Shown: positions 41,295 through 50,507, counted from the first letter of the stretch. The stretch: DNA of 64,000 nucleotides from Bordetella parapertussis (GCA_943331295.2 CALQLA020000001.1:128629-192628), one strand, 5' to 3'. A program made the numbers and translations. The notes: a model not told the origin generated them from the letters alone.

Positions 41295-42584
41295 ATGCGT
41301 CGTGCCGCAATCACCTTCCTGTCGACCCTGCTGCTGGCCCCGGCAGTTGCCTTGGCCGCGGTGACCGCGTCGTGCCCCTTCAACGACGGCGGCGGCGACC
41401 AGGTCGGCCGCGGTTTCTACGTCGACAAGTACGACGCCTACACGCTCGACACGGCGACGCTGCACTACGGGGCCCGGACCGCTGGCGCGTACGAAATCGA
41501 GCTCACGGTGACGCGCGACCAGTTCAAGGGACCGGTCGTGGGCAAGGCATCGGTCGTGGTCACGCTCGACGCCAGCAACACCGCAGTGACGCCGGCCGTC
41601 TACCACTTTGCCGGCGCGACGACCAAGCCCGGCGCGGCGCTCTTCTTTTCCCACCGACTGGTCTCGGGCCCCGGCGACACCGTCTTCATGAACACCGGCA
41701 CCGGCCCCTGCGCCAACGTCGTCGAGACCGACGGCACCGACCCGCCGCGCGACGTCACCCGTCGCGACTCGCTCGGCGTCACGCTGACCGGCGTGCAGGC
41801 CAACTACCAGGGCCTGTGGTGGAATTCCCCGGCCGGCTCGGAGTCCGGGTGGGGCGTCAATGTCGCGCACCAGGGCGACACGATCTTCGCGAGCTGGTTC
41901 ACCTTCAGCCTGTACGGCGAACCCATGTGGCTCGTGGTCGCCGCGGACCGGACCGGTCCCGGCACCTACGCCGGCTCGCTCTATCGCGCCACGTCCGGCC
42001 CGCCGTTCAACGCCGTGCCGTTCGACGGCAGCAAGGTCACCGGTGGCGCCGTGGGAACCGCCACGTTCTCGTTCGCCGACCTCGACCACGGGACGTTCGG
42101 CTACACCGTCGACGGCATCACGGGGTCCAAGTCGATCGTGCGCGAAGTCTTCGGCGCATCGGTGCCGGTCTGCACATGGGGCCAGGAACCCAACCTCGCG
42201 CTCGCGACCAACTACCAGGACCTGTGGTGGGCCGCGCCGGCCGCGTCCGAATCCGGCTGGGGCATCAACGTCAATCACCAGGGCGACACGATCTTCGCCA
42301 CGTGGTTCACCTACAACCTCGAAGGCAAGCCGCAGTGGGCCGTCGCCGCATTGGACAAGACCGGGCCCAGGACCTATTCGGGAACCCTCTACACCGGCCT
42401 CGGCCCCGCGTTCAACGCGGTGCCGTTCGATCCCGCCAAGGTCAAGCCGGAGGTGCTGGGCACGACCAGCCTGGTGTTCGCCGACGGCAACAACGCGACG
42501 TTCGCGTACGACATCGGCCCCATCTCGCAGCACAAGGCGCTGACGCGGCAGGTGTTCCGCGCGCCGGGCACCGTGTGCCGGTGA
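41295..42584 (+). CDS. Secreted protein with duplicated LWW-ESGWG-HQGD domain
   Basis: A 429-residue exported protein (Sec signal MRRAAITFLSTLLLAPAVALA). After a beta-rich N-terminal domain of about 140 residues come two tandem copies of one domain: NYQGLWWNSPAGSESGWGV...HQGDTIFASWFTF (from about residue 170) and NYQDLWWAAPAASESGWGI...HQGDTIFATWFTY (from about 310). Each goes on to a GxP-x-W-V/A strand, a TGP-TY segment and a PFNAVPFD segment. This motif recurs in betaproteobacterial extracellular proteins, but I know of no established function. It may bind carbohydrate or form a surface beta structure. The gene appears monocistronic or to lead into the Bug gene 43 bases on. Confidence 0.8.
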   Translation: MRRAAITFLSTLLLAPAVALAAVTASCPFNDGGGDQVGRGFYVDKYDAYTLDTATLHYGARTAGAYEIELTVTRDQFKGPVVGKASVVVTLDASNTAVTPAVYHFAGATTKPGAALFFSHRLVSGPGDTVFMNTGTGPCANVVETDGTDPPRDVTRRDSLGVTLTGVQANYQGLWWNSPAGSESGWGVNVAHQGDTIFASWFTFSLYGEPMWLVVAADRTGPGTYAGSLYRATSGPPFNAVPFDGSKVTGGAVGTATFSFADLDHGTFGYTVDGITGSKSIVREVFGASVPVCTWGQEPNLALATNYQDLWWAAPAASESGWGINVNHQGDTIFATWFTYNLEGKPQWAVAALDKTGPRTYSGTLYTGLGPAFNAVPFDPAKVKPEVLGTTSLVFADGNNATFAYDIGPISQHKALTRQVFRAPGTVCR

Positions 42585-42627
42585 GCCCCGCGCGCAACTT
42601 CGCTTTCCCACCGACCAGGAATCCCGC

Positions 42628-43614
42628 ATGAAACGTCGCCTGTCCATCCACGCCGCCGCCGCGCTGGCGCTCATCGCCGTCGGCGCCTCCGCGCTGCCCT
42701 CCTCCGTGCTGGCGCAGGCCTGGCCCGACCGCCCGATCAGGTTCATCGTCCCGTTCTCCACCGGCGGCGCCAACGACCTGATGGGTCGCGTCGCGGCGGA
42801 GGGCGTAAGCCGGCAGCTAGGGCAGCCGGTCGTCGTCGAGAACAAGCCGGGCGCCGGCGCGATGGTCGGCACCGATTACGTCGCCAAGGCGAAGCCGGAC
42901 GGCTACACGTTCCTCGTCGGCGCGGTCGGCGTCGTCACCAACGGGTTCCTCCACGCCAAGATGCCCTACGCGGACTCCGACCTCGTGCCGGTGGGAATGA
43001 TCGCGGTGGCGCCGTCGGTCATCGTGATCCAGCCGGGCATCCCCGCGAACAACATGAAGGAGTTCGTCGCGTGGGCGAAGGCGCAGGGCGCGGCGGGGGT
43101 GACATTCGCCACCGCCGGCAGCGGCAGCACGCCGCATTTCGTCAGCGAGATGCTGAAGGAGGCGACCGGCATCAATTTCGTGATCGTCCCCTACAAGAGC
43201 GGCTCGGAAGGCATGGTCGCCGTGATGTCGAACAACGTCGCCGGCACGTCGGAGGCGAGCATCGTCACGCTGCCGCAGGTCAAGGCCGGCAAGCTGAAGG
43301 CGATCGCGACCACCTACCAGACCCGGATCAGCGCCTACCCGTCGATCCCGACCACGGCGGAAGAGGGTTTCCCGACGGTCCAGATCGGGCATTGGGCAGG
43401 CCTGTTCGCGCCCAAAGGCACGCCGCCGGCGATCATCGAGAAACTGAACAACGCGCTGCAGGCGGCGCTGAAGACCAAGGAAGTCCGCGACCAGCTTATT
43501 CCCAACGGGATCGAACCTGCGGGCGGTACCACCGCCCAGTTCGTCAGGTTCTTCGAGGGCGAGAAGGAACGCCTCGGCAAGGTGGCGAAGGCCGCGAAAA
43601 TGACCGCGGAGTAG
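42628..43614 (+). CDS. Bug-family (TctC-type) solute-binding protein, orphan
   Basis: A 328-residue periplasmic protein with a Sec signal ending VLAQ. WPDRPIRFIVPFSTGGANDLMGR, VVVENKPGAGAMVGTDYVAKAKPDGYT and VPYKSGSEGMVAVMSNNVAGT are Bug signatures. GHWAGLFAPKGTPPAIIEKLNNAL near the C-terminus is also typical. No tripartite tricarboxylate permease genes are nearby. It is unlike the first Bug protein (17301-18290) in signal type. Ligand unknown. Confidence 0.92.
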   Translation: MKRRLSIHAAAALALIAVGASALPSSVLAQAWPDRPIRFIVPFSTGGANDLMGRVAAEGVSRQLGQPVVVENKPGAGAMVGTDYVAKAKPDGYTFLVGAVGVVTNGFLHAKMPYADSDLVPVGMIAVAPSVIVIQPGIPANNMKEFVAWAKAQGAAGVTFATAGSGSTPHFVSEMLKEATGINFVIVPYKSGSEGMVAVMSNNVAGTSEASIVTLPQVKAGKLKAIATTYQTRISAYPSIPTTAEEGFPTVQIGHWAGLFAPKGTPPAIIEKLNNALQAALKTKEVRDQLIPNGIEPAGGTTAQFVRFFEGEKERLGKVAKAAKMTAE

Positions 43615-43643
43615 GCAGCCAACGCCGCGCTGCCCTGCCACGC

Positions 43644-43733
43644 CGTAGCCCGGGTTGAGCGTCAGCGAAACCCGGGGGAGGTGCAGGCGGGCACGGGCCA
43701 CCCGGGTTTCGCGTTTGCTCGACCCGGGCTACG
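43644..43733. repeat. REP-like intergenic palindrome
   Basis: CGTAGCCCGGG at the left end is mirrored by CCCGGGCTACG at the right end, with inner repeats AAACCCGGG and CCCGGGTTT. The whole 90-base element fills the gap between the Bug gene and the convergent TIGR00725-type gene and overlaps the last five bases of that gene. Elements starting GTAGCCCGGGTTGAGCG with this sequence are, from general experience, dispersed in proteobacterial genomes. It may also act as a bidirectional terminator. Confidence 0.8.
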
Positions 43734-44373
43734 CCGCCCCGGGGACGCCCAGCGCGACGAGCGCCACCTCGGAGAGCGCCTCGGCGACGGTGGCGACGTG
43801 CACGACGCCGTCGACCCGCGCGGCGCCCTCGAGGCCGATCACCCGCTTGCCGAATTGCCGGCCGAGCGCAACCTCCGACAGGGTGCCGTAGCTGTCGCCG
43901 ATCGCGACGAGGCACAGGGCCGCGCGCGCGATCAGCGCATTGCGCGCCTCGCCGATGCCGGTGGCGATGATCACGCCGACGTGCGGATTGGCCGGCGCCG
44001 GGTCGGCGTCCGGCAGGATGCCGATCGTGGTGCCGCCCGCGCCTGCCGCGCCGCGGCAGACGGCCTCCATCACGCCCTGCCGCCCGCCGCAGACGACGGC
44101 GAAGCCCATCTGCGCCAGCCCGCGGCCCACGGCCTCGGCGGCCGCGAGTTGCGATGCCGGCGCGTCGCGGGGGCCGATCACGCCCACCGGGATCCGGACC
44201 GGATGCCCGGCCTCGCGCTGCAGCCACGTCGCCGCGGCGATCGCGTCGACGCTGCCGCCGGTCGCGGTCGCGCCCGCGGTCGAGACCCACGTGCGCGTGC
44301 GCGGGTCGAAGCGGCAACCGGCGGCGTCGAACAGCGCGCCGCGTTCGCGGTCGAGGCTAAAGGTGTCGCTCAT
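43729..44373 (-). CDS. TIGR00725/LOG-like Rossmann protein
   Basis: A 214-residue protein. The first 50 residues are a poorly conserved leader; the rest is the LOG/DprA-like Rossmann fold with IGPRDAPASQLAAAEAVGRGLAQ, VVCGGRQGVMEAVCRGA, GGTTIGILP and GDSYGTLSEVAL. The family includes molybdenum cofactor carrier-like proteins and cytokinin-activating phosphoribohydrolases, but the PGGxGTxxE motif of the latter is here SYGTLSE. It overlaps the upstream permease gene by 17 bases and is the last gene of a long operon. Its stop lies inside the REP-like palindrome. Function unassigned. Confidence 0.8.
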   Translation of the reverse strand: MSDTFSLDRERGALFDAAGCRFDPRTRTWVSTAGATATGGSVDAIAAATWLQREAGHPVRIPVGVIGPRDAPASQLAAAEAVGRGLAQMGFAVVCGGRQGVMEAVCRGAAGAGGTTIGILPDADPAPANPHVGVIIATGIGEARNALIARAALCLVAIGDSYGTLSEVALGRQFGKRVIGLEGAARVDGVVHVATVAEALSEVALVALGVPGAA

Positions 44374-45175
44374 GCCGGCTCCCGAACCATTCGCCCGTCG
44401 TCATCATCGCCGAGCACGCCGCCGTGATCAGCAGCGCGAGCGCCGCGGCGGCAGGAAAATCCGACCCCGTCTCGGAGACGAGGCTGTAGAGCTGCAGCGG
44501 CAGGATCGCGAGCTGCGTGCCCACCAGGGCCAGCGCGGTGCCGTACGCGCCGAACACGACGGCGGCAACCAGCGCGAACGCGGCGCCGACGGGCGCCGCC
44601 ACCTGCGGCAGCATCACCTGCGCGAACGCCTGCGCGGGCGTCGCACCCAAGGACTCGGCCGCCGCGAGCTGCGCGCGGTCGAAGTTGACCAGCACCGGCA
44701 GGATGCCCATCACGACGCGCGGGATCAGGTAGTACGACGACGCGAACGCGAGGCCGACCGGCGTGAACAGCGCCTTGCCGATCACGGCCGGATCGAACCC
44801 CGCGAAGCCCAGCAGCTGCGTGACGAACCCGGCACGACCGTAGCCCAGGATGAACCCGTAGGCGACGATCAGGCCGGAGAACGTCAGCGGCAGCGCGATC
44901 ACGAACGACAGCGCGGTGCGCTGCCGCTCGGGCAGTCGCGACAGGTGCAGCGCGACGGCGACGCCGACCACCGTCGACAGCGACGCCGCGACCACCGTCA
45001 GCAGCAGGCTGCCCGCGACCGCCGGCCAGAACGCGGGCAGCAGCAGCACGCGCCCGAACGCGCGCGTGCCTTCGCGCAGCGCGTCGACCGCGATCGCGGC
45101 CACCGGCAGCGCGAAGAACACCGCCAGCAGCGCGCAGGCGGGCGCCGCGAGCAGGAGTTGCGTCCGCGTTCGCAT
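44357..45175 (-). CDS. ABC transporter permease (iron/thiamine/2-aminoethylphosphonate type)
   Basis: A 272-residue permease with six spans. FSGLIVAYGFILGYG and the EAA loop LAAAESLGATPAQAFAQVMLPQVAAPVG place it with the FbpB/PhnU-like group of split permeases. Its partner permease is three genes upstream (47355-48152). 46 bases separate it from the binding-protein gene. It overlaps the TIGR00725-type gene at its 3' end. Confidence 0.91.
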   Translation of the reverse strand: MRTRTQLLLAAPACALLAVFFALPVAAIAVDALREGTRAFGRVLLLPAFWPAVAGSLLLTVVAASLSTVVGVAVALHLSRLPERQRTALSFVIALPLTFSGLIVAYGFILGYGRAGFVTQLLGFAGFDPAVIGKALFTPVGLAFASSYYLIPRVVMGILPVLVNFDRAQLAAAESLGATPAQAFAQVMLPQVAAPVGAAFALVAAVVFGAYGTALALVGTQLAILPLQLYSLVSETGSDFPAAAALALLITAACSAMMTTGEWFGSRHERHL

Positions 45176-45221
45176 CGCGTCCCGCTGCCGCAGGCGTGGC
45201 CGCGCCGGCCCGCCCGGCCCC

Positions 45222-46298
45222 CTACTTCGTTCCCGTCGCCGCGGCCCAGCCGGCGTCGATCTCGGCCTTCTTCGCCGCGGCGGCGCGGACGTCGAGCGGA
45301 CGCACCTGGGGCGCGGCGGGCAGCTTGTCGGCGACCGTGTCGGGCAGCTTGACGCCCGGCACCGACGGCCGCACGAAGCCCTGCGCGAAGATGCCCTGGC
45401 CGAAGTCGGTCATGATGAAGTTGAGCCACAGCTTGCCGGCGTTGGGGTTCGGTGCCTTCTCGACGAGGCTGATGCCGTACGGGGCGGCGGCCGAGGCCTC
45501 CTTCGGGATCACGACGGCGACGGCGTCGCCCAGCCCGTCGGTGTACTTCGCCTTCAGCCCGTCGTTCTCGTACGAGATCCAGATCGGGATCTCGCCCTTC
45601 ACGAACTGCGCGTAGGGCGTGGTGCCGAGCACCCGCAGCACGTTGCCCGACTTCTGCAGCTTGCCGAGGTAATCGAGGCCCGGCTGGACGTTGTTCATGT
45701 CGCCGCCCGCGCCGAAATTCGCGGCGAATGTCAGCACCTGTCCGACCCCGGTCGAGCGCGGGTCGAGGTAGACGATGGAGTTCTTGTACTCGGGCTTCAT
45801 CAGGTCGGCCCACGACTGCGGGACGTTCTTCACGAGCTTGGTGTTGACGACGAAGGCGACCGTCAGCGAGTGGATCGTGAACCACTTGCCGTCCGGCTCG
45901 CGGAACACCGCCGGCAGCTTGTCGAAGTTGACCGGCTTGAACGGCGCGACGAGGCCTTTCGCCGCGGCGTCGACCGCGGACGCCGCGAAGTAGTAGGCGG
46001 TGTCCGCCTGCGGGCGGTTCTTCGCCTTATCCAGCGCGACCACGGTGGCGCCGGAACCCAGGTCGTTGTAGACGATCTCGACTTCCGGATAGCGCTTCTT
46101 GAACGCCGCGAACTGCGCCGCCCAGTTGGCCCATGTCGGGCCGGTGTCGAAGCTCACGACCATCCCCTCCTTCTTCGCGGCCTCGTACAGCGCCTTCTCC
46201 CCGGGATAGAGTTCGGGCGAATCGGCGACCGTCTGGGCGACGGCGCCGGCGGCGAGCCCCAGGGTTATCGCGGCGAGCAGCCAGCGTTTGACGTTCAT
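45222..46298 (-). CDS. ABC transporter substrate-binding protein (extracellular family 1, iron/thiamine type)
   Basis: A 358-residue periplasmic protein with a Sec signal (MNVKRWLLAAITLGLAAGAVAQ). ELYPGEKALYEAAKKEGMVVSFDTGPTWANW, FKKRYPEVEIVYNDLGSGATVV and KYKNSIVYLDPRSTG-like segments are typical of Fbp/Idi-type binding proteins. No tyrosine pair for ferric iron was verified, and 2-aminoethylphosphonate or thiamine-like ligands are possible. AAGGAG precedes the ATG; the longer frame is a shadow. It lies between the ATPase and the second permease. Confidence 0.9.
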   Translation of the reverse strand: MNVKRWLLAAITLGLAAGAVAQTVADSPELYPGEKALYEAAKKEGMVVSFDTGPTWANWAAQFAAFKKRYPEVEIVYNDLGSGATVVALDKAKNRPQADTAYYFAASAVDAAAKGLVAPFKPVNFDKLPAVFREPDGKWFTIHSLTVAFVVNTKLVKNVPQSWADLMKPEYKNSIVYLDPRSTGVGQVLTFAANFGAGGDMNNVQPGLDYLGKLQKSGNVLRVLGTTPYAQFVKGEIPIWISYENDGLKAKYTDGLGDAVAVVIPKEASAAAPYGISLVEKAPNPNAGKLWLNFIMTDFGQGIFAQGFVRPSVPGVKLPDTVADKLPAAPQVRPLDVRAAAAKKAEIDAGWAAATGTK

Positions 46299-46317
46299 TG
46301 CAGTCTCCTTCGGAGTT

Positions 46318-47358
46318 CTAGGGTGGTGGCAGGAATTGCACCGCTTCGCGCGGCACGCGGACGTGCGCGATGTCGCCGCGCACGGAAGTTTCGATCTTGA
46401 GGCTCGCATTGCCGACCGCGAGCACGACTTCGCGGTTGGCGCCGAAGAAACGGTCCTCCACCACGCGCGCGGCGAAGACGTTCTCGCCGCCCGCGGCCGG
46501 CGCGGGGTCGAGCTTCTCGGGCCGCACGAGCAGCCGGCAGGCAGCGCCGGTCGCGGCGCCGTGCCGCGGCGTAAGGATTCGGCCGACCGGCGTGTCGACG
46601 CAGTCCGCGCCCGCCGCGACGCCGTCGATCAGGTTGGCGCGGCCGACGAACGCGGCGACGAACGCATCGGCGGGACGGTCGTAGATCGCCTCGGGCGTCC
46701 CGGTCTGCACCACGCGCCCGTCGCGCAGCACGACGATGCGGTCGGCCAGCGACAGCGCCTCGTCCTGGTCGTGGGTGATGAGCAGCGACGCGATGTTCTG
46801 CTGCCGCTGGACGCGCCGGATCTCGTCGCGCATCGTGACGCGGGTCGCGGCGTCGAGCGCGGAGAGCGGCTCGTCGAGCAGCAGCGCGCGCGGGCCGAAC
46901 ACCAGCGCGCGCGCCAGCGCGACGCGCTGCTGCTGCCCGCCGGAAAGCGCCGCGGGCAGCCGGCCCCCGACGCCGGTCAGGCCGACCAGCTCGAGCATCG
47001 CGTCGGCACGCCGCCGGCGCTCGGCCAGCGGCACCCCGCGCACGCGCAGCGGATACGCGACGTTCTCCCATACCGCCATGTGCGGGAAGAGCGCGTAGGA
47101 CTGGAACACGATCCCGCACTCGCGGGAGCGCACGCTGGAGCCGGTGACGTCGGCGCCGGAGAGCTGGATGCGCCCGGACGCCGGCTGGAGAAAGCCCGCG
47201 ATGAGCTTCAGCAGCGTGGTCTTGCCGCAGCCGCTGGGGCCGATGCAGACGACGAGCTCGCCCGGCGCGATGTCGAGCGTCACGTTGAACACGCCCGCAC
47301 CCGCGCCGGGGTAGCGGAAGCTCACGTTGTCCAGCCGGACGGAGGTCGTCGCCTTCAT
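46318..47358 (-). CDS. ABC transporter ATPase (FbpC/PotA type)
   Basis: A 346-residue ATPase. Walker [11 protein letters not shown]-loop [21 protein letters not shown], signature [15 protein letters not shown], Walker B ALLLDEPLSALDAATR and H-loop LITHDQDEALS are complete. The C-terminal TOBE region follows (CRLLVRPEKLDPAP, FFGANREVVLAVG). ATG overlaps the permease stop (ATGA). It energises the system formed by the permeases at 44357-45175 and 47355-48152. Confidence 0.93.
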   Translation of the reverse strand: MKATTSVRLDNVSFRYPGAGAGVFNVTLDIAPGELVVCIGPSGCGKTTLLKLIAGFLQPASGRIQLSGADVTGSSVRSRECGIVFQSYALFPHMAVWENVAYPLRVRGVPLAERRRRADAMLELVGLTGVGGRLPAALSGGQQQRVALARALVFGPRALLLDEPLSALDAATRVTMRDEIRRVQRQQNIASLLITHDQDEALSLADRIVVLRDGRVVQTGTPEAIYDRPADAFVAAFVGRANLIDGVAAGADCVDTPVGRILTPRHGAATGAACRLLVRPEKLDPAPAAGGENVFAARVVEDRFFGANREVVLAVGNASLKIETSVRGDIAHVRVPREAVQFLPPP

Positions 47359-48152
47359 GCGGCGGGCGCTCCCGTCGCGAACCGCGACGCGCCGCGCGCC
47401 GACAGCGCGCCCATCACCGACGCGACCAGCGCCAGCGTCAGCAGGATTACCGTGGCGGCACAGGCGAAGCCGGTGGCGCCGTAGAACGCCTGCAGCAGCA
47501 CGACCGGATAGGTCCGGTTGAGGAATCCCGCCACGAGGTTCGAGAACTGGAACTCGCCGATCGACAGCGCGGCGACGATGATGAGCCCGGCCAGCACCGA
47601 GTGCCGCAGTGCCGGGAGCACGATGTGCAGGAAGCGCTGCGGGCCGGTGCTGCCGAGCGATTCCGCGGCGTCCTCCAGAACGTGCAGCCCGAGCCGCTGC
47701 ATGTCGGCGACGACGGTCTGCAGGAAGTACGGCAGGCCGATCACGACGTGGCCCGCGACCAGCAGCCAGATGCTGCCCAGCCACGGCAGCGTGTCCGACG
47801 AGAACACCAGAATGAAGCCGAATGCGAGCACCAGCGCCGGCAGAGCCACCGGCAGCTGGTAGAGAACGCGCGCGGCGGCGCGCACCCTGGCGCTCTCCGC
47901 ATGGAACACCGCGTAGGCCAGCGGAAGCCCGATCGCCACGCAGGCGACGCACGTCGTCGTCGCGACGAACAGGCTGGCCCCGAACGCGCGCCGGAAGCTG
48001 GGATCGGCGGCGACCGCCACGTACCATTGCACGGTGGTTCCCGTCGGCAGCAGCGTGTTGAGCCAAAGCTCGCCGAACGAGCCCGTGAACAGCAGGACGA
48101 TCGGGATCGCGAGATAGGCAAGGTACGCGGCCGTGGTCCAGCGCGGGATCAT
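47355..48152 (-). CDS. ABC transporter permease (iron/thiamine/2-aminoethylphosphonate type)
   Basis: A 265-residue permease with six spans; WTTAAYLAYLAIPIVLLFTGSFGELWLNTLLP is the first membrane region and EDAAESLGSTGPQRFLHIVLPALRHSVLAG the EAA loop. It begins five bases after the LivF stop, with no room for a terminator or promoter, so this ABC system appears to be read from the same mRNA as the Liv system. It overlaps the ATPase gene by four bases. Confidence 0.91.
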   Translation of the reverse strand: MIPRWTTAAYLAYLAIPIVLLFTGSFGELWLNTLLPTGTTVQWYVAVAADPSFRRAFGASLFVATTTCVACVAIGLPLAYAVFHAESARVRAAARVLYQLPVALPALVLAFGFILVFSSDTLPWLGSIWLLVAGHVVIGLPYFLQTVVADMQRLGLHVLEDAAESLGSTGPQRFLHIVLPALRHSVLAGLIIVAALSIGEFQFSNLVAGFLNRTYPVVLLQAFYGATGFACAATVILLTLALVASVMGALSARGASRFATGAPAA

Positions 48153-48157
48153 GGCCG

Positions 48158-48856
48158 TCAGTGTCCGGCGCCGAGGTAGAGCTGCGCCATGCGGTCGTCG
48201 GCAAGCAATCCGGAGGCCGGGCCGGCCAGCACCACCTTGCCCTGGTCGAGGATGCAGCCGCGGTCGCTGATCGCCAGCGCCTGCCGCGCGCGCTGCTCGA
48301 CCATCAGCACCGCCACGCCCTGTGCCGGCAGCCGGACCACCATGTCGAACACCTGCTGGACCAATGACGGCGCGAGCGCGGCCGTGGGCTCGTCCAGCAC
48401 GATGAGCGACGGCTGCGTCAACAGCGCACGGGCGAACGCGAGCTGCTGGCGCTCGCCGCCCGACAGCGTCGCCGCGCGCTGCTTGAGGCGCGGCTTCAGC
48501 GCCGGAAAAAGATCGAGCTGCGCGGCGATGCGGGCCGCGGCACCGTTGACGTTGGGTACCACCTTCAGGTTCTCGTGGACCGTCAGCGACGGAAAGACGT
48601 TGGCGACCTGAGGCACATAGGCCATTCCGGCGGCGATCCGGTCCTCGACCGCCCTCCCCGTGAGGTCGCGGCCCGCGAACACGATGCGTCCGGACACCCG
48701 CGGCAGCAGCCCGACGACCGCCTTCGCCAGCGTCGACTTGCCGGCGCCGTTGGTGCCGGCGATCGTGACGATCTCGCGCGCGCCCACCTCGAGGTCGACG
48801 CCGTGCAGGATGTCGACGCCGCCGTAGCCGCCGCCGATGCCCGTGAGCGCCAGCAT
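48158..48856 (-). CDS. Branched-chain amino acid-type ABC ATPase LivF
   Basis: A 232-residue ATPase of the LivF branch: GTNGAGKST (Walker A), YVPQVANVFPSLTVHENL (Q-loop), LSGGERQQLAFARAL (signature), LIVLDEPTAALAPSLVQQVF (Walker B) and LMVEQRARQALAISDRG, where LivF proteins replace the H-loop with VEQ. It shares one base with the LivG stop. HAAT systems take up branched-chain amino acids, urea, amides or aromatic acids. Confidence 0.94.
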   Translation of the reverse strand: MLALTGIGGGYGGVDILHGVDLEVGAREIVTIAGTNGAGKSTLAKAVVGLLPRVSGRIVFAGRDLTGRAVEDRIAAGMAYVPQVANVFPSLTVHENLKVVPNVNGAAARIAAQLDLFPALKPRLKQRAATLSGGERQQLAFARALLTQPSLIVLDEPTAALAPSLVQQVFDMVVRLPAQGVAVLMVEQRARQALAISDRGCILDQGKVVLAGPASGLLADDRMAQLYLGAGH

Positions 48857-49629
48857 CAGATGACGCCGCCCATGTAGGCCTCGAGCACCCGCGGCAGCGC
48901 CAGCACCGCGGCGGGCTCGCCGTCGGCGATGATGCGGCCCCGGTCCATCACGTACAGGTGCGCCACCAGCGCCTTCAGCGCCTCGAGGTGATGCTCGATG
49001 ATCACGAAGGCGATGCCGCGCGTCGCATTGAGCTCGCGGATCCGGGTCGAGATCTCCTCGATCAGCACCGGATTGACGCCGGCGAACGGCTCGTCGAGCA
49101 GGATGCAGCGCGGCTCGCCCATCAGCATCCGGCCCAGTTCCAGCAGCTTCTTCTGGCCGCCCGACAGCGTGCCGGCCGGCGCGTGCGCGACGGCGCGGAG
49201 GTTCAGGAACTCGATCAGGCCGTCGGCCCGCTCGCCCAGCGCGCGTTCCTCGCGCCGCACGCGGCCCCAGCCGACGAACACCGAGCGCAGCGTCTCGCCG
49301 TACTCGCGCCGCGCCGCGACCAGGAAGTTCTCGCGGACGGTGAGGTGCGTGAATTCGCGCGGCACCTGGAACGTGCGGCCGAGCCCCAGCCGGGCCCGTC
49401 GCAGGGGCGGCAGGCCGCCGATCTCGGCGTTTGCGAACCGCACGCTGCCGCGGTCGGCCGCCAGTTGCCCGCTGACCACGGCGAACAGCGTGCTCTTGCC
49501 CGCGCCGTTGGTGCCGACGATGCCGGTCAGGCCGCGCTCGGCGACCGCGAACGACACGTCGTCCAGCACGACGCAGCCGTCGAAGCTCTTGGTCACGCCG
49601 TCGGCGCGCAGCAGCGCGGTCGCGCTCAC
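48856..49629 (-). CDS. Branched-chain amino acid-type ABC ATPase LivG (GTG start)
   Basis: A 257-residue ATPase of the LivG branch: GTNGAGKST, GLGRTFQVPREFTHLTVRENFLVA, LSGGQKKLLELGRMLM, CILLDEPFAGVNPVLIEEI and FVIIEHHLEALKALVAHLYVMDRGRII. The GTG start overlaps the LivM stop (GTGA). Upstream in-frame codons belong to LivM in another frame and were dropped. Confidence 0.94.
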   Translation of the reverse strand: MSATALLRADGVTKSFDGCVVLDDVSFAVAERGLTGIVGTNGAGKSTLFAVVSGQLAADRGSVRFANAEIGGLPPLRRARLGLGRTFQVPREFTHLTVRENFLVAARREYGETLRSVFVGWGRVRREERALGERADGLIEFLNLRAVAHAPAGTLSGGQKKLLELGRMLMGEPRCILLDEPFAGVNPVLIEEISTRIRELNATRGIAFVIIEHHLEALKALVAHLYVMDRGRIIADGEPAAVLALPRVLEAYMGGVI

Positions 49630-50507
49630 CGGCGCACCCCCATGATTCCCTGCGGCCGGTAAAGCGTGAACAGGATCAGCGCGAGGCCGACCAGCGCGAG
49701 GCGGACGCTCGCCATCTGCACCTCGGAGACGCCGGGAACCCAGTCGCGCGCGAACCGCGAGCCTTCGATGAACACCATCAGGATCACGCTGCCCGCGATC
49801 GCGCCGGTCGTGCGCCCGGTGCCGCCGATGATCATCGCGATCCAGACGTAGAACGTGACGAGCGGCAGGAACTGGTCCGGCGACAGGTAGGTGATGAAAT
49901 GGGCGTAGAACGCGCCGGCGAGCCCGGCGAGCCCGGCGCCCAGCATGAACACCTGCACCTTGAGCCGGCGGGGGTCCTTGCCGATCGCCTCGACGGCGAC
50001 CTCGTCGTCGCGAATCGCCTGGATCAGCCGTCCGTACGGGCTGCGCACGAGGTGCAGCATCAGCGCGATCGCGGCGAGGTTGGCGAGCGCCAGCGCGGCC
50101 AGCGTCGCGAGGTCGGCATAGTCGCCGACACCGAGCGACCCGAAGAGGCGCGGAATCCCCGGCAGCCCCTGCACGCCCTTCGTCAGCCAGCGCTCCTCCT
50201 GGATCACCAGCCGCACCACTTCGGCGAAGCCCAGCGTCACCACCGCGAGGTAGTCGTCGGACAGCCGCAGCGACAGGAGGCCGATCGGCCACGCCGAGAG
50301 GCCCGCCGCGAGCATCGCCACGGCGAACGCCGGCAGGAGCGGCCAGCCGGCCAGCGACAGCAGCGCCGACGCGTACGCGCCGATCGCGAAAAACGCGACG
50401 ACGCCGAAGTTGATGAGTCCGGTGTAGCCGTACTGCAGGTTGAGGCCGATCGTCAGCAGCATGTAGATCAGCGCGACGATGCCGACGGCGACGAGGTAGG
50501 CGGTCAT
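49626..50507 (-). CDS. Branched-chain amino acid-type ABC permease LivM
   Basis: A 293-residue permease. LNLQYGYTGLINFGVVAFFAIGAYASALL near the start, VTLGFAEVVRLVIQEE, SPYGRLIQAIRDDEVAVEAIGKDPRRLKVQVFMLGAGLAGLAGA and GTGRTTGAIAGSVILM are the LivM signatures. It ends overlapping LivG and begins three bases after LivH. Confidence 0.94.
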   Translation of the reverse strand: MTAYLVAVGIVALIYMLLTIGLNLQYGYTGLINFGVVAFFAIGAYASALLSLAGWPLLPAFAVAMLAAGLSAWPIGLLSLRLSDDYLAVVTLGFAEVVRLVIQEERWLTKGVQGLPGIPRLFGSLGVGDYADLATLAALALANLAAIALMLHLVRSPYGRLIQAIRDDEVAVEAIGKDPRRLKVQVFMLGAGLAGLAGAFYAHFITYLSPDQFLPLVTFYVWIAMIIGGTGRTTGAIAGSVILMVFIEGSRFARDWVPGVSEVQMASVRLALVGLALILFTLYRPQGIMGVRR

